A DNA stretch of 64,000 nt from Cohaesibacter celericrescens (GTDB lineage: Bacteria; Pseudomonadota; Alphaproteobacteria; Rhizobiales; Cohaesibacteraceae): positions 1 to 64,000 of the forward strand of contig NZ_PKUQ01000015.1 of NCBI RefSeq assembly GCF_002866925.1. Reading direction: 5' to 3'. A program made the translations under genes and the position numbers. Under the pieces are notes generated by a model, which did no database searches, was not told where the DNA came from, and worked only from the letters and a program-made list of their open reading frames with translations. Shown one piece after another: positions 27,165-35,309 of the stretch (position 1 is the first letter of the stretch; every line of letters starts with the position of its first letter).

Positions 27165-28706
27165 ATGAAAAAAAGCAAAGATTGGTCGATGGGCAGAATT
27201 GCTCGGGATATTTCGGGAAAAGCCGTCGATGCTGCGTTAGACGCATCAGAGAAAGCGCTTGATACCGCCAAGTCCAAATCAGCCGAATCCATCCATCAAT
27301 TTGCCGAAAACCAAAAACCTCTTTCTGCAGAAAACTGGTTCGAGCGAACGGCTGAAGCATGCGAATCCATGTCCGATGCCATTATGGGAAGCTCAGGATG
27401 GACCAACAAATTGGTCTCGGTCGCCTCTTCTAAGTTAGGAGCTATGGCAGCTCCAGCATCTTTGGTTTCAGTCGCAGCTCTTGTCGGTACAGCATCGACA
27501 GGAACCGCCATAGGAACCCTCAGTGGCGCTGCTTCAACATCCGCAGCACTGGCATGGCTCGGAGGAAGCGTAGCCATGGGAACCGCCATCGTGACAACAG
27601 CTGGAGTCGGGGGGATGATAGCCGCTCCATTGCTGGTGAAACCGCTTTCTGAGAAATATCTGACAGGTCAAGCGCGAAATCCGAACGAGCTGTCAAGAAC
27701 CGAGCACGATCTGGTGAATGCTTGCTGCGCACTTGCCATCGGCCTCAGAGAAGCTGCGAAAGATGGTGATCTGTTAAATAGCCGAAAAGCGACTGCCTTG
27801 CTTAATGATGCGCTCAAGCCACTGATCGACAAATCTGCCGACATACTTTGGACATCACGCCAATGGCCCCTGTTACAGCGCCGAAAGTTCAACAATGCCT
27901 ATCTGTTGCTTGGTCAATCCAAGGGGTTTGCCAATGACTTAACGGCAAACCGAGAACCTATCGTTGTGGGCTTCGCTACGTCACTGATCCTCAATCTTCT
28001 TTCCGAAGGCGAACGCTCCTTCTCGGAAGAAGAACTTGATGTACTCGAAGCAATAAGGCGATCTGGCACCGCATTGAATGGTGCAAACAACGATGAAATT
28101 GCGATTCACGTTCAAGATATGGATCCAGAAGAGTTACTAGAGTTCAAAGAAAAAATTGAAGTTCATATTCGGGATATGACGCCCGAGCAATTGCAAGGTT
28201 TTAGGAACAACATCAAAGGTATCACACACGAGCTTCGATATGCACGTGAAGAAAATAGTGATGGCGACATGTTTGAGGTCGAGTTATTTGAAGCCACCAA
28301 TCATCCTGGTGCAGATATCAAACTGATAAACATTGAAACAGGCGAAATTCGAGAACTACAGCTGAAAGCCACTTCCTATGGCAAATATGTCGAAGAACAT
28401 TTTGCCAAATATCCAGACATCGACGTGTTGGCAACCACGGAGGTCTCAGAAGCTTTGGACGTCGAGACAACAGGCATTTCAAATGAGCAGCTATCAGCCG
28501 ACATTGGTTCGACAATGGAAGAGCTTGCATCCACCGATAGTATCGAGATCACCGATAGCATGGCGATTGCTGGCCTCGTCACTTTGGCACGCAATGTGAA
28601 CATTATTCTTACAAGCGATCCCGAAAAAAAGGCAAAACGTTCCGCTCTCGTGTCACAGAGCATTAAGGCGGGGCTAGTCGCAGGAATTGCAGAGCTGGTT
28701 GTTTGA
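27165..28706 (+). CDS. Unknown 513-aa protein: membrane segment plus possible nuclease-like domain
   Basis: Not a family I can name. Residues 1-90 are helical and hydrophilic. Residues about 92-158 are glycine/alanine-rich and hydrophobic (GTASTGTAIGTLSGAASTSA, then LAWLGGSVAMGTAIVTTAGV), resembling glycine-zipper segments that insert in membranes. Residues 180-350 are helical. Residues 351-430 contain E356, then PGAD with D384, then QLK at 399-401 and YPDIDVLATTEV; the spacing E...D-x14-QxK resembles the PD-(D/E)XK nuclease fold (QxK variant, as in Hjc and Mrr). A second hydrophobic patch lies at 464-485. ATG 27165 has AGAGG 7 bases upstream. It sits in accessory DNA between two copies of a dispersed repeat. 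The coding call is strong; the nuclease idea is inference. Confidence 0.75.
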   Translation: MKKSKDWSMGRIARDISGKAVDAALDASEKALDTAKSKSAESIHQFAENQKPLSAENWFERTAEACESMSDAIMGSSGWTNKLVSVASSKLGAMAAPASLVSVAALVGTASTGTAIGTLSGAASTSAALAWLGGSVAMGTAIVTTAGVGGMIAAPLLVKPLSEKYLTGQARNPNELSRTEHDLVNACCALAIGLREAAKDGDLLNSRKATALLNDALKPLIDKSADILWTSRQWPLLQRRKFNNAYLLLGQSKGFANDLTANREPIVVGFATSLILNLLSEGERSFSEEELDVLEAIRRSGTALNGANNDEIAIHVQDMDPEELLEFKEKIEVHIRDMTPEQLQGFRNNIKGITHELRYAREENSDGDMFEVELFEATNHPGADIKLINIETGEIRELQLKATSYGKYVEEHFAKYPDIDVLATTEVSEALDVETTGISNEQLSADIGSTMEELASTDSIEITDSMAIAGLVTLARNVNIILTSDPEKKAKRSALVSQSIKAGLVAGIAELVV

Positions 28707-29095
28707 TCTGGCACATCTCTTAAGGCAAGATCTTTACGTTCACTCGTGTTGTGATGCGAAGGCGCTCATACAGGGAATGTCCACCTTGGGCTAACAGCAG
28801 ACTGGTGCAGAGCCACATCGCTCGAAATCGCTCATCCAAGGTCGAAAATGGCAGTCACGGCCCACTCCTGCCGTTCGCCAATTATGAAATGCCGCACAGC
28901 CGCTTCCTCATTCCTGACATTCGAGCGAAGCGCAGCATCTTCAGCGACTTGATGGTAAGTGAGCGGACAAAGCTGCCATTGAATTCACCGCAACCGTCTC
29001 GTATTCCTCTCTTTTTTTGGTTGCATCCTGAGAGATAAATTGCAAGGATTGAAGAATTGTAGGCGATGATTGCCAATCAATAAAGGGCACTTGCG
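28707..29095. other. Gene-free region with repeat copy 2
   Basis: About 390 bases; the middle is repeat copy 2, and AAAGGG at 29082-29087 is the ribosome site of the next gene. No other feature seen. Confidence 0.4.
28830..28981 (+). repeat. Degenerate dispersed repeat, copy 2
   Basis: Same orientation as copy 1; the 30-base core at 28952-28981 matches 26257-26286 at 26 of 30 positions and flanking blocks (CTCATTCCTGACATTCG, CGCAGCATCTTC) align with it. Copies 1 and 2 bracket the 513-residue gene as direct repeats about 2.7 kb apart. Confidence 0.6.
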
Positions 29096-29728
29096 ATGCA
29101 TAAATGGATGACGCAGCAGCATCGTATAAACGAAATTTATGATGTCATTTTGTTTGAAAGTGATCGAGGTAGTGTCTTGCTGGCGTGTCAGATAATCGAT
29201 GACGCACTAAAGGAAATCCTAAAAGATCTGAAACCTAATTCCGTGTCTGAAGCGGCATTTAAAAAGGCGACCGGAAGAGGAGGACCATTTAGCTCACTCG
29301 CATCTAAAACAGAGGCCTTGTACGTTATCGGCGTGTTATCAACCCAAACAAATTCGGCAATAAAAGTCATTCGAGAAATTAGAAATAAAGCAGCACATTC
29401 ATCTACAGAATTTCGTATTTTTCAATACGAAGAGAAATTAAGCCAAGCCATGAACCTATTTGGTGAAGGCTTTGTTTTGACATCCACCGAAACTGCACTA
29501 GAGATGTTTATGCAAAAAATGGGGAAAATTGGAAAAGATATAAAATCGGATTTGGGAGCAAATCCATTTTCAACCAAGCAAGAATGTATTGATTATTTAC
29601 AAGAAGTAGATTCGCCTGCGATGCAGGGACTGAAGAATATGTTGCCCAACTGGCATGTTGCGTCGCTCACATACTTAATAGTTGAGAGCATTTTTTTAAA
29701 CCTTGATGATTTCTCAATGAAGCATTGA
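29096..29728 (+). CDS. HEPN/MltR-like protein with Rx4H motif
   Basis: A 210-residue all-helical protein. FESDRGSVLLACQIIDDALK (residues 20-39) and GGPFSSLASKTEALYVIGVL followed by IREIRNKAAHSS match the MltR/DUF4145-like group within the HEPN superfamily; R96 and H101 in RNKAAH form the Rx4H motif that is catalytic in RNase HEPN toxins. MltR itself represses mannitol genes, but no mannitol genes are here. The C-terminal half (about 125-210) is not recognised. AAAGGG lies 8 bases before ATG 29096. AT-rich, same strand as the 513-residue gene 390 bases upstream, so the two may or may not belong together. No antitoxin such as an MNT nucleotidyltransferase is visible. Confidence 0.7.
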   Translation: MHKWMTQQHRINEIYDVILFESDRGSVLLACQIIDDALKEILKDLKPNSVSEAAFKKATGRGGPFSSLASKTEALYVIGVLSTQTNSAIKVIREIRNKAAHSSTEFRIFQYEEKLSQAMNLFGEGFVLTSTETALEMFMQKMGKIGKDIKSDLGANPFSTKQECIDYLQEVDSPAMQGLKNMLPNWHVASLTYLIVESIFLNLDDFSMKH

Positions 29729-29843
29729 TCCTTACAATTTTATGCTCATGGATTTAATCAGAGTTTTAAATGTCCAGCTTGGGCTCTGAATCGACCTTCG
29801 CTGCAGTTGGTACGAACGTCTGCTCAGAGTAGATGGGTTCTCC

Positions 29844-30215
29844 TCAGTTCCCGATCACCAACTCCTTGGCCTTCGTCTGCCCTTTGCTGCTGGCGGTGTA
29901 ATTGAGCGTAACTTCCTCAATCTCAAAGCCCTTACAGATCTCCCTGATCTCCGGCACATCATTGATCGAGAAGAGAAAGCGTCCTTTGATACCTGCCAGT
30001 TGATCTGCCAATTTCTGGAAGTCTTCCGAGCTGAAGACGCCTTTGCCGTAATAGTCTTCACAGTTCCAACAGGGCGGGTCGAGATAGAATAACGTCTCGG
30101 GCCGGTCGTAGCGTTTGATGCAGTCCGCATAGGACAGACATTCAATGGTGACGCCAGACAGGCGCTCATGAACATCTTCTAATAGCGGGATGATCTTGGT
30201 GAGGTCAAACCGGGC
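29844..30215 (-). pseudogene. Remnant of a D12-class DNA adenine methylase
   Basis: The minus-strand frame contains RFDLTKIIPLLEDVHERLSG, YDRPETLFYLDPPCWNCEDY and YGKGVFSSEDFQKLADQLAG, which is the C-terminal part of Dam-like N6-adenine methyltransferases common in prophages. About the first 120-150 residues, including the SAM-binding FxGxG motif, are absent; the residues before RFDL (frame open to 30344) are not family-like. The catalytic DPPY motif reads DPPC (TGT codon at the tyrosine position), which should abolish base flipping and catalysis. Both points mark a dead gene, a leftover of a prophage or island. Confidence 0.75.
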
Positions 30216-30373
30216 ACCGCGCGATGCAACTCCATAGGTCGGCTGCCAACCTTGCCTGCAAAACTCGTGCGCTGGAGATAGAGAAAGCGTGCTGGGCTGT
30301 TCTATGGGTAGGTTGCAAACTGTGAGACGCCCGTTAGAGGCCACCTCTCATGCAAGGCTTTTGGCCAAGGTGT

Positions 30374-30402
30374 TCCAAGGCTCGAAAATATAGAGCCTTG
30401 GA
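30374..30402. repeat. 10-bp inverted repeat after rfbA
   Basis: TCCAAGGCTC and GAGCCTTGGA with a 9-base loop, 35 bases beyond the rfbA stop on the minus strand. No T-run. May act as a transcript-end structure. Confidence 0.45.
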
Positions 30403-30436
30403 GGCAAGGGGCTGGTGGGAAAGAAGCTGGACGGCT

Positions 30437-31312
30437 TTATTGGTCAGCTATCTTCAGCAAGTATTTCCCATAGTTGGATTTCTTGTAAAGATGAGCTGCT
30501 TCGAGAAATTGCTCTTTTGATATCAGCCCCATCCTGAAGGAAATTTCCTCAGGACAACCGACTTGCAAGCCTTGGCGCTCGATCAATGTGCCGACAAAAT
30601 TGCTGGCATCGCGCAGGCTGCCGTGGGTACCAGTATCCAGCCATGCAAACCCGCGTCCCATCTGCTCAACCTGCAGGCTTCCATCATTGAGATACATTTC
30701 CAGAAGGGACGTAATTTCCAACTCGCCTCGATCTGATGGTTGGACCTCTTTGGCGCGTTGGGGGGCGTCGCCATCGAGAAAATACAGTCCGGTTACGGCG
30801 TAATCAGAAGGGGGAGTGTCCGGCTTTTCAATGATTTTATTGACTTGGCCATTCTCATCAAACCCCACAACCCCATAGCGTTGGGGGTCATTGACGCGAT
30901 AACCAAAGATGGTCCCACCTTCTGTGCGGAGGTCTGCAGCCAGCAACAATTCGCTCAAGCCGTGGCCAAAGAAGATATTATCTCCCAGAACCATCGCCGA
31001 TGGCATACCTGCAAGAAAATCCTCTGCTAGCACATAGGCCTGAGCCAGACCGTCCGGCGCGTCCTGCACGATATACGTCAGAGACAGGCCCCATTGAGAG
31101 CCATCACCGAGCAAACGTATGAACTGGTGTTGATCTTCCGGTGTTGTGATAATCGCGATGTCTCGAATTCCGGTCAACATGAGCACTGACAAGGGATAGT
31201 AAATCATGGGTTTGTCATAGATAGGCAGCAGTTGCTTGGATACTGCCATCGTAATCGGAAACAGGCGTGTCCCCGTGCCCCCTGCGAGAATTATTCCCTT
31301 GCGCGTCGTCAT
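30437..31312 (-). CDS. rfbA: Glucose-1-phosphate thymidylyltransferase
   Basis: First enzyme of dTDP-L-rhamnose synthesis: glucose-1-phosphate plus dTTP gives dTDP-glucose. The 291-residue protein has GIILAGGTGTRLFPITMAVS, KQLLPIYDKPMIYYPLSVLM, VLGDNIFFGHGL and FAWLDTGTHGSL, all hallmark RmlA segments, and normal length. Its ATG overlaps the rfbD stop by 4 bases (ATGA), so it is the last gene of the rfbCBDA operon on the minus strand. Confidence 0.97.
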   Translation of the reverse strand: MTTRKGIILAGGTGTRLFPITMAVSKQLLPIYDKPMIYYPLSVLMLTGIRDIAIITTPEDQHQFIRLLGDGSQWGLSLTYIVQDAPDGLAQAYVLAEDFLAGMPSAMVLGDNIFFGHGLSELLLAADLRTEGGTIFGYRVNDPQRYGVVGFDENGQVNKIIEKPDTPPSDYAVTGLYFLDGDAPQRAKEVQPSDRGELEITSLLEMYLNDGSLQVEQMGRGFAWLDTGTHGSLRDASNFVGTLIERQGLQVGCPEEISFRMGLISKEQFLEAAHLYKKSNYGKYLLKIADQ

Positions 31313-32169
31313 GTTATCAATTCCTGTTTTTTCAATGCATTGAGTATATGGGTAAGGTCTGCACGCCAGTCCGGTCGATCAATATTGAACTGTGCTTTGA
31401 TGCTATCGCAATTCATGCGTGAGTTGCCTGGTCGTTTGGCTGGTGTTGGGTAATCACGTGTTGGAATGTCCGTGACGGCAACAGTCAATTCTGCTTGCCT
31501 GAATATTTCTTTGGCGAAATCGGCCCAACTTGTATCCGGTGTACCGGACAGGTGGTAAATCCCGCTTTTCTCGGGGGACGTGATGAGGCATTGCGCCACC
31601 ATCCAGGTGGCTTTTGCAAGTGCTGCTGCGGGGGTGGGGCCCCCGATCTGGTCACCGACAATGGAAAGAGCATCCCTGCTTTGCCCAAGGCGGAGCATGG
31701 TTTTGATAAAATTATTGCCATGACTGGAGACCACCCAAGAGGTGCGGATGATGGCGAAAGAACCACCAGCCTGTTTGATTTTTTCCTCGCCAGCCAGTTT
31801 CGTTCGGCCATAAGCACCCAATGGACCGGTTGGATCTTCGGGACAAAAAGCCGTTGTTCCTTCGCCTGCAAATACATAATCGGTGGAGATATGGATGAAG
31901 GGAATATTCTTTTGCGCGCAGGCCCGAGCCATCGCGCCGGGGGCCTCCGCATTGATCAAGACTGCAAGCGCTTCTTCTTCTTCCGCTTTGTCGACGGCGG
32001 TATAAGCTGCAGCATTGATAACGGCATCACAGTCGGAATTCAAAATGACTGCGGCACACGCCTCAGGGTCTGTTAAATCAGCCCTGTCTCTTCCAACACT
32101 TTCGGTATCCGGCAAAAGGGCCAGCTCAGTGGCGACCTGACCGCCTTTTCCAATAACAAGAATTTTCAT
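31309..32169 (-). CDS. rfbD: dTDP-4-dehydrorhamnose reductase
   Basis: Last enzymatic step to dTDP-L-rhamnose, reducing the 4-keto group with NAD(P)H. The 286-residue protein starts [16 protein letters not shown], with AAYTAVDKAEEEEALA, ISTDYVFAGEG and AYGRTKLAGEEKI giving the Tyr-x3-Lys pair. ATG 32169 shares one base with the rfbB stop (TGATG), so translation is coupled; the open frame to 32226 is an extension. It is followed by rfbA with a 4-base overlap. Confidence 0.96.
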   Translation of the reverse strand: MKILVIGKGGQVATELALLPDTESVGRDRADLTDPEACAAVILNSDCDAVINAAAYTAVDKAEEEEALAVLINAEAPGAMARACAQKNIPFIHISTDYVFAGEGTTAFCPEDPTGPLGAYGRTKLAGEEKIKQAGGSFAIIRTSWVVSSHGNNFIKTMLRLGQSRDALSIVGDQIGGPTPAAALAKATWMVAQCLITSPEKSGIYHLSGTPDTSWADFAKEIFRQAELTVAVTDIPTRDYPTPAKRPGNSRMNCDSIKAQFNIDRPDWRADLTHILNALKKQELIT

Positions 32170-33206
32170 CAACCCGCGCCCAATCTTTTGCCGACACCAT
32201 CTCGGTTTTGCAACGCGCGCCACCATTTTTCATTGTCCAGATACCACTGAACTGTTTTCTCAAGCCCCTGTTCGACTGTAACAGAAGGCCGCCATCCGAG
32301 CTCATCACGGATGCGGGTCGGATCGATGGCATACCGCATGTCATGTCCCGGGCGGTCGGAGACAAAGGTGATCAAATCTGCATAAGGGGTGTCTTTGGGG
32401 CGTTTTTTATCAAGCACCGAGCAGATTGTACGCACCAGATCAATGTTACGCGCTTCATTCTCACCGCCAATATTATAGCAGCGGCCAAGCGTGCCCTTTT
32501 CGACAACCAACAACAAAGCGTCTGCATGGTCTTCGACATAGAGCCAGTCGCGAATATTTTCGCCTTTGCCATAAACAGGGATTTCCTCTCCCGCAAGGGC
32601 GCGCAGAATGACCACGGGGACGAGCTTTTCGGGGAAATGAAAAGGTCCGTAATTATTTGAGCAATTGGTCAGGACTACAGGCAAACCATAGGTCTCATGC
32701 CAAGCCCGAACCAGATGATCCGATGACGCCTTGGAAGCAGAATAGGGGCTGCGGGGATCATAGGGGGTGTCTTCGGTAAACAGGCCTGTTTCCCCCAAGG
32801 AACCAAAGACCTCGTCAGTCGAAATATGATGAAAGCGGAATGTTTCTGGTTTGCCTGCCCCCATCCAATAAGAGCGGGCAGCCTCAAGCATATTGTAGGT
32901 GCCGGTGATGTTTGTTTCTATAAAATCGCCCGGACCGTCGATGGACCGATCAACATGGCTTTCAGCAGCCAAATGCATCACGACATCGGGGTTATGTTTT
33001 GTGAAAACGCGATCCAGAGCAACACGATCCCGAATGTCTGCATGCTCAAAAGCATAGAGCGGACTGTCCGCAACACTGGCTACATTGTCTTGGCATGCAG
33101 CATAGGTTAGGGCGTCCATATTGATCACATGATGGCCACGAGACACCGCCAGTCGCACCACTGCCGAGCCGATGAAGCCCGCGCCCCCAGTTACCAGAAT
33201 TCTCAT
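32169..33206 (-). CDS. rfbB: dTDP-glucose 4,6-dehydratase
   Basis: Converts dTDP-glucose to dTDP-4-keto-6-deoxyglucose with bound NAD. The 345-residue protein has [46 protein letters not shown] (the TDE catalytic triad part), [20 protein letters not shown] and [17 protein letters not shown], all diagnostic for RmlB. ATG 33206 follows rfbC by only 4 bases; an in-frame extension to 33248 is not family-like. Confidence 0.97.
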   Translation of the reverse strand: MRILVTGGAGFIGSAVVRLAVSRGHHVINMDALTYAACQDNVASVADSPLYAFEHADIRDRVALDRVFTKHNPDVVMHLAAESHVDRSIDGPGDFIETNITGTYNMLEAARSYWMGAGKPETFRFHHISTDEVFGSLGETGLFTEDTPYDPRSPYSASKASSDHLVRAWHETYGLPVVLTNCSNNYGPFHFPEKLVPVVILRALAGEEIPVYGKGENIRDWLYVEDHADALLLVVEKGTLGRCYNIGGENEARNIDLVRTICSVLDKKRPKDTPYADLITFVSDRPGHDMRYAIDPTRIRDELGWRPSVTVEQGLEKTVQWYLDNEKWWRALQNRDGVGKRLGAG

Positions 33207-33210
33207 CAAA

Positions 33211-33774
33211 TCAACTTTCAAACACGAAGGGAGAAACGAAGGCGGCAAGAAACGGCGCTTTGGTGTCTTTCTCGGACAGAATGGCCTCGGACGTTTCGAT
33301 ACCCCAGTCTATAGCCAAATCCGGATCATCAAATCGTACGGCACCGTCGGCTGAGGCCGAATAATAGTCAGTGCATTTGTAGACAATCTCTGTTTCAGGT
33401 TCGAGTGTTACAAAGCCATGCAGAAAGCCTTCTGGAATATATAGCTGTTTGCCGTTTTCAAAGCTCAGCTCAATGCCAACCCATTGGCCATAGCTCGGTG
33501 AACCAACGCGAATATCCACTGCAACGTCATACAGGCTGCCACGACCACACCGAACAAGCTTTGCCTGCGCGTGAGGAGGAGCCTGAAAATGTAGCCCGCG
33601 CACCGTGCCTTTTTCTTTTGATAAGGAATGATTGTCTTGAACAAAATCCACGTCCAGCCCGCATTCCGATAGGGTGCGTCTGTTCCAGCTTTCTGAGAAG
33701 AACCCGCGGTCGTCTGAAAATCTGCGTGGGGTCAAAACAACGACACCCGAAAGGGGCGTTTCTTCAATAATCAT
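33211..33774 (-). CDS. rfbC: dTDP-4-dehydrorhamnose 3,5-epimerase
   Basis: Cupin-fold epimerase acting at C3 and C5 of dTDP-4-keto-6-deoxyglucose. The 187-residue protein has [32 protein letters not shown] with the catalytic His, [17 protein letters not shown] and [23 protein letters not shown] 33774 has GGAG about 9 bases upstream and is the first gene of the operon rfbC-rfbB-rfbD-rfbA. The promoter must lie in the region to the right, which also holds a strong palindrome. Confidence 0.96.
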   Translation of the reverse strand: MIIEETPLSGVVVLTPRRFSDDRGFFSESWNRRTLSECGLDVDFVQDNHSLSKEKGTVRGLHFQAPPHAQAKLVRCGRGSLYDVAVDIRVGSPSYGQWVGIELSFENGKQLYIPEGFLHGFVTLEPETEIVYKCTDYYSASADGAVRFDDPDLAIDWGIETSEAILSEKDTKAPFLAAFVSPFVFES

Positions 33775-33817
33775 ACATATCTCCAACAATATGGTGCCTA
33801 TATTTCATTAGACACAT

Positions 33818-33854
33818 CCAACAAACAAGACACGTCTCTCATCTTGTTTGTTGG
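33818..33854 (-). promoter_or_regulatory. Perfect 13-bp palindrome in rfb leader
   Basis: CCAACAAACAAGA (33818-33830) and TCTTGTTTGTTGG (33842-33854) around an 11-base loop, 44 to 80 bases before the rfbC start. No T-run follows, so a leader hairpin or an operator is more likely than a terminator. Confidence 0.5.
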
Positions 33855-34196
33855 GTCGATGGCAAAGCAAAAATAAATTCTTTTAAAATAGTCCTGTTTT
33901 TTATGACAGCTGTGCGACTGAACCAAAATGCAGCAGTTTCGTATTCACGTCTCTATCTGCACATCACACAGATCAAGTATGCTCTGGCTGGCGTGCATTT
34001 ATCAAGAGCTGTGTTCGGTTGTGCTTTGTTGTCTAGGCCGGTCAGGGTCTCCAGAGCTGGTTTTTTTGATCGCAGATTTGCTTCGTCGGGCCATATTTCC
34101 CTTCGTTGCTCAATGGAAAAAGCTGGCAAAATATATTGCTTGGCCCCTTGATTACGAAGAGTTCTCCCGCTTTTGAAACGCCAATCCCTATACAAC

Positions 34197-34227
34197 AAAA
34201 GGCCCGGCGGATCGCACGGGCCTTTTT
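34197..34227 (-). terminator. Terminator for the Gfo/Idh gene
   Basis: GGCCCG / CGGGCC stem with 10-base loop, flanked by AAAA and TTTTT, so it can work on both strands. It lies about 100 bases beyond the minus-strand Gfo/Idh stop and no plus-strand gene precedes it closely. Confidence 0.75.
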
Positions 34228-34322
34228 CTGTGGTGCATCAAGAGTGCATTCAATCTATCCATTAACGGCTGAAAACTGGTTCCAATACCGGTTTCCTGAC
34301 ATTAGTGGGGCGCTGGAGACGG

Positions 34323-35309
34323 TTAAACCGCCGCCCATCCGTCGCTTAGATCTGCAGCATACAGGGCATCAATCGCTGCCTGATTGGCGCGGGAGCTTTC
34401 AAGACTGAAGAGAGTGACATCTTTGCCTGCAAGACGGTTTCCGATGGCTTCTACTTCCATTTGATATTGATTGACGCCTCTGAAAGCCCATTTTTCAACA
34501 TTGCTATGGCCGCGATTGTGCAAGACCACATCCACTGCTTCATAAAGCTGCGCATTAAACGGGGCTGTAATTTCAATGAAGCCTTCGTCACCATGAAAGA
34601 CCATGGATTGGCGTTGTGCCAGTTGAGTAGAGCAATAGAATGTCATGTCAAAACTGCCAAAATCATACTGGCAATTGGCATAGATGTCGGTGCCAAAATC
34701 GGGGTCTCTAACAATGGAGGCTCGGGCACGAACCGGCTCTTTACCCGTAGCAAAGCGTGCTGTAACCGTGGGGTAAACGCCAATATCGGGCAGTCCTCCG
34801 CCACCAAGGTCAAGCTGGTTACGCATGTTGGTCGGGTCGACATTGTAATAGGAAAAGACGCCCTGAATGTGCCGCAATGTACCGATGGCACCTTCCGCCA
34901 ACAGATCGCGCACCTTTTGCCACTGTGGATGATACGTGACCATGAAGGCCTCTGTGGCAACGAGCCCGCTTTTGTCTCTTGCGGCGATTACGCGGTCTAT
35001 TTCTTTGGCATGCAAGGAAATGGGCTTTTCACACAAAACATGCTTGCCTGCTTCCAGGGCCTTGATCGTCCAGTCAACATGTTGCGACGTCGGCAGTGGG
35101 ATATAAACGGCATCCACTTCGTCGCTCGCCAGCAATGCATCATAACTGCCATAAGCGGTTGGAATGCCAAAATGCTTAGCAAAGGCATCCGCGCTGTCTT
35201 GGCTGCGGCTGGCGACCGCCTGTATGTTGCCATTGTTGGCGGCCTGTATGGCAGGCACAAGATGTTCACGTGCAATTTTTGCCGTGCTCAGAATTCCCCA
35301 GCGGATCAT
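34323..35309 (-). CDS. Gfo/Idh/MocA family oxidoreductase
   Basis: A 328-residue NAD(P)-dependent sugar oxidoreductase. The N-terminal Rossmann domain begins MIRWGILSTAKIAREHLVPA, with YIPLPTSQHVDWTIKALEAG and HVLCEKPIS (the EKP motif with the catalytic lysine region); the C-terminal domain has GALRHIQGVFSYYN and GGGGLPDIGVYP, close to glucose-fructose oxidoreductase and xylose dehydrogenase types. ATG 35309 follows AGGAGAAAG; the frame is open to 35348. It is divergent from the DeoR gene by about 300 bases, so the regulator could also act on it. Substrate unknown. Confidence 0.88.
   Translation of the reverse strand: MIRWGILSTAKIAREHLVPAIQAANNGNIQAVASRSQDSADAFAKHFGIPTAYGSYDALLASDEVDAVYIPLPTSQHVDWTIKALEAGKHVLCEKPISLHAKEIDRVIAARDKSGLVATEAFMVTYHPQWQKVRDLLAEGAIGTLRHIQGVFSYYNVDPTNMRNQLDLGGGGLPDIGVYPTVTARFATGKEPVRARASIVRDPDFGTDIYANCQYDFGSFDMTFYCSTQLAQRQSMVFHGDEGFIEITAPFNAQLYEAVDVVLHNRGHSNVEKWAFRGVNQYQMEVEAIGNRLAGKDVTLFSLESSRANQAAIDALYAADLSDGWAAV

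Larger units (their letters stand above)
33775..34322. other. Gene-free region between rfbC and Gfo/Idh gene
   Basis: About 550 bases. Contains the rfb promoter region with the 13-bp palindrome at 33818-33854, and the terminator of the Gfo/Idh gene at 34197. Short frames near 33903-34198 lack recognisable domains. Confidence 0.45.
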
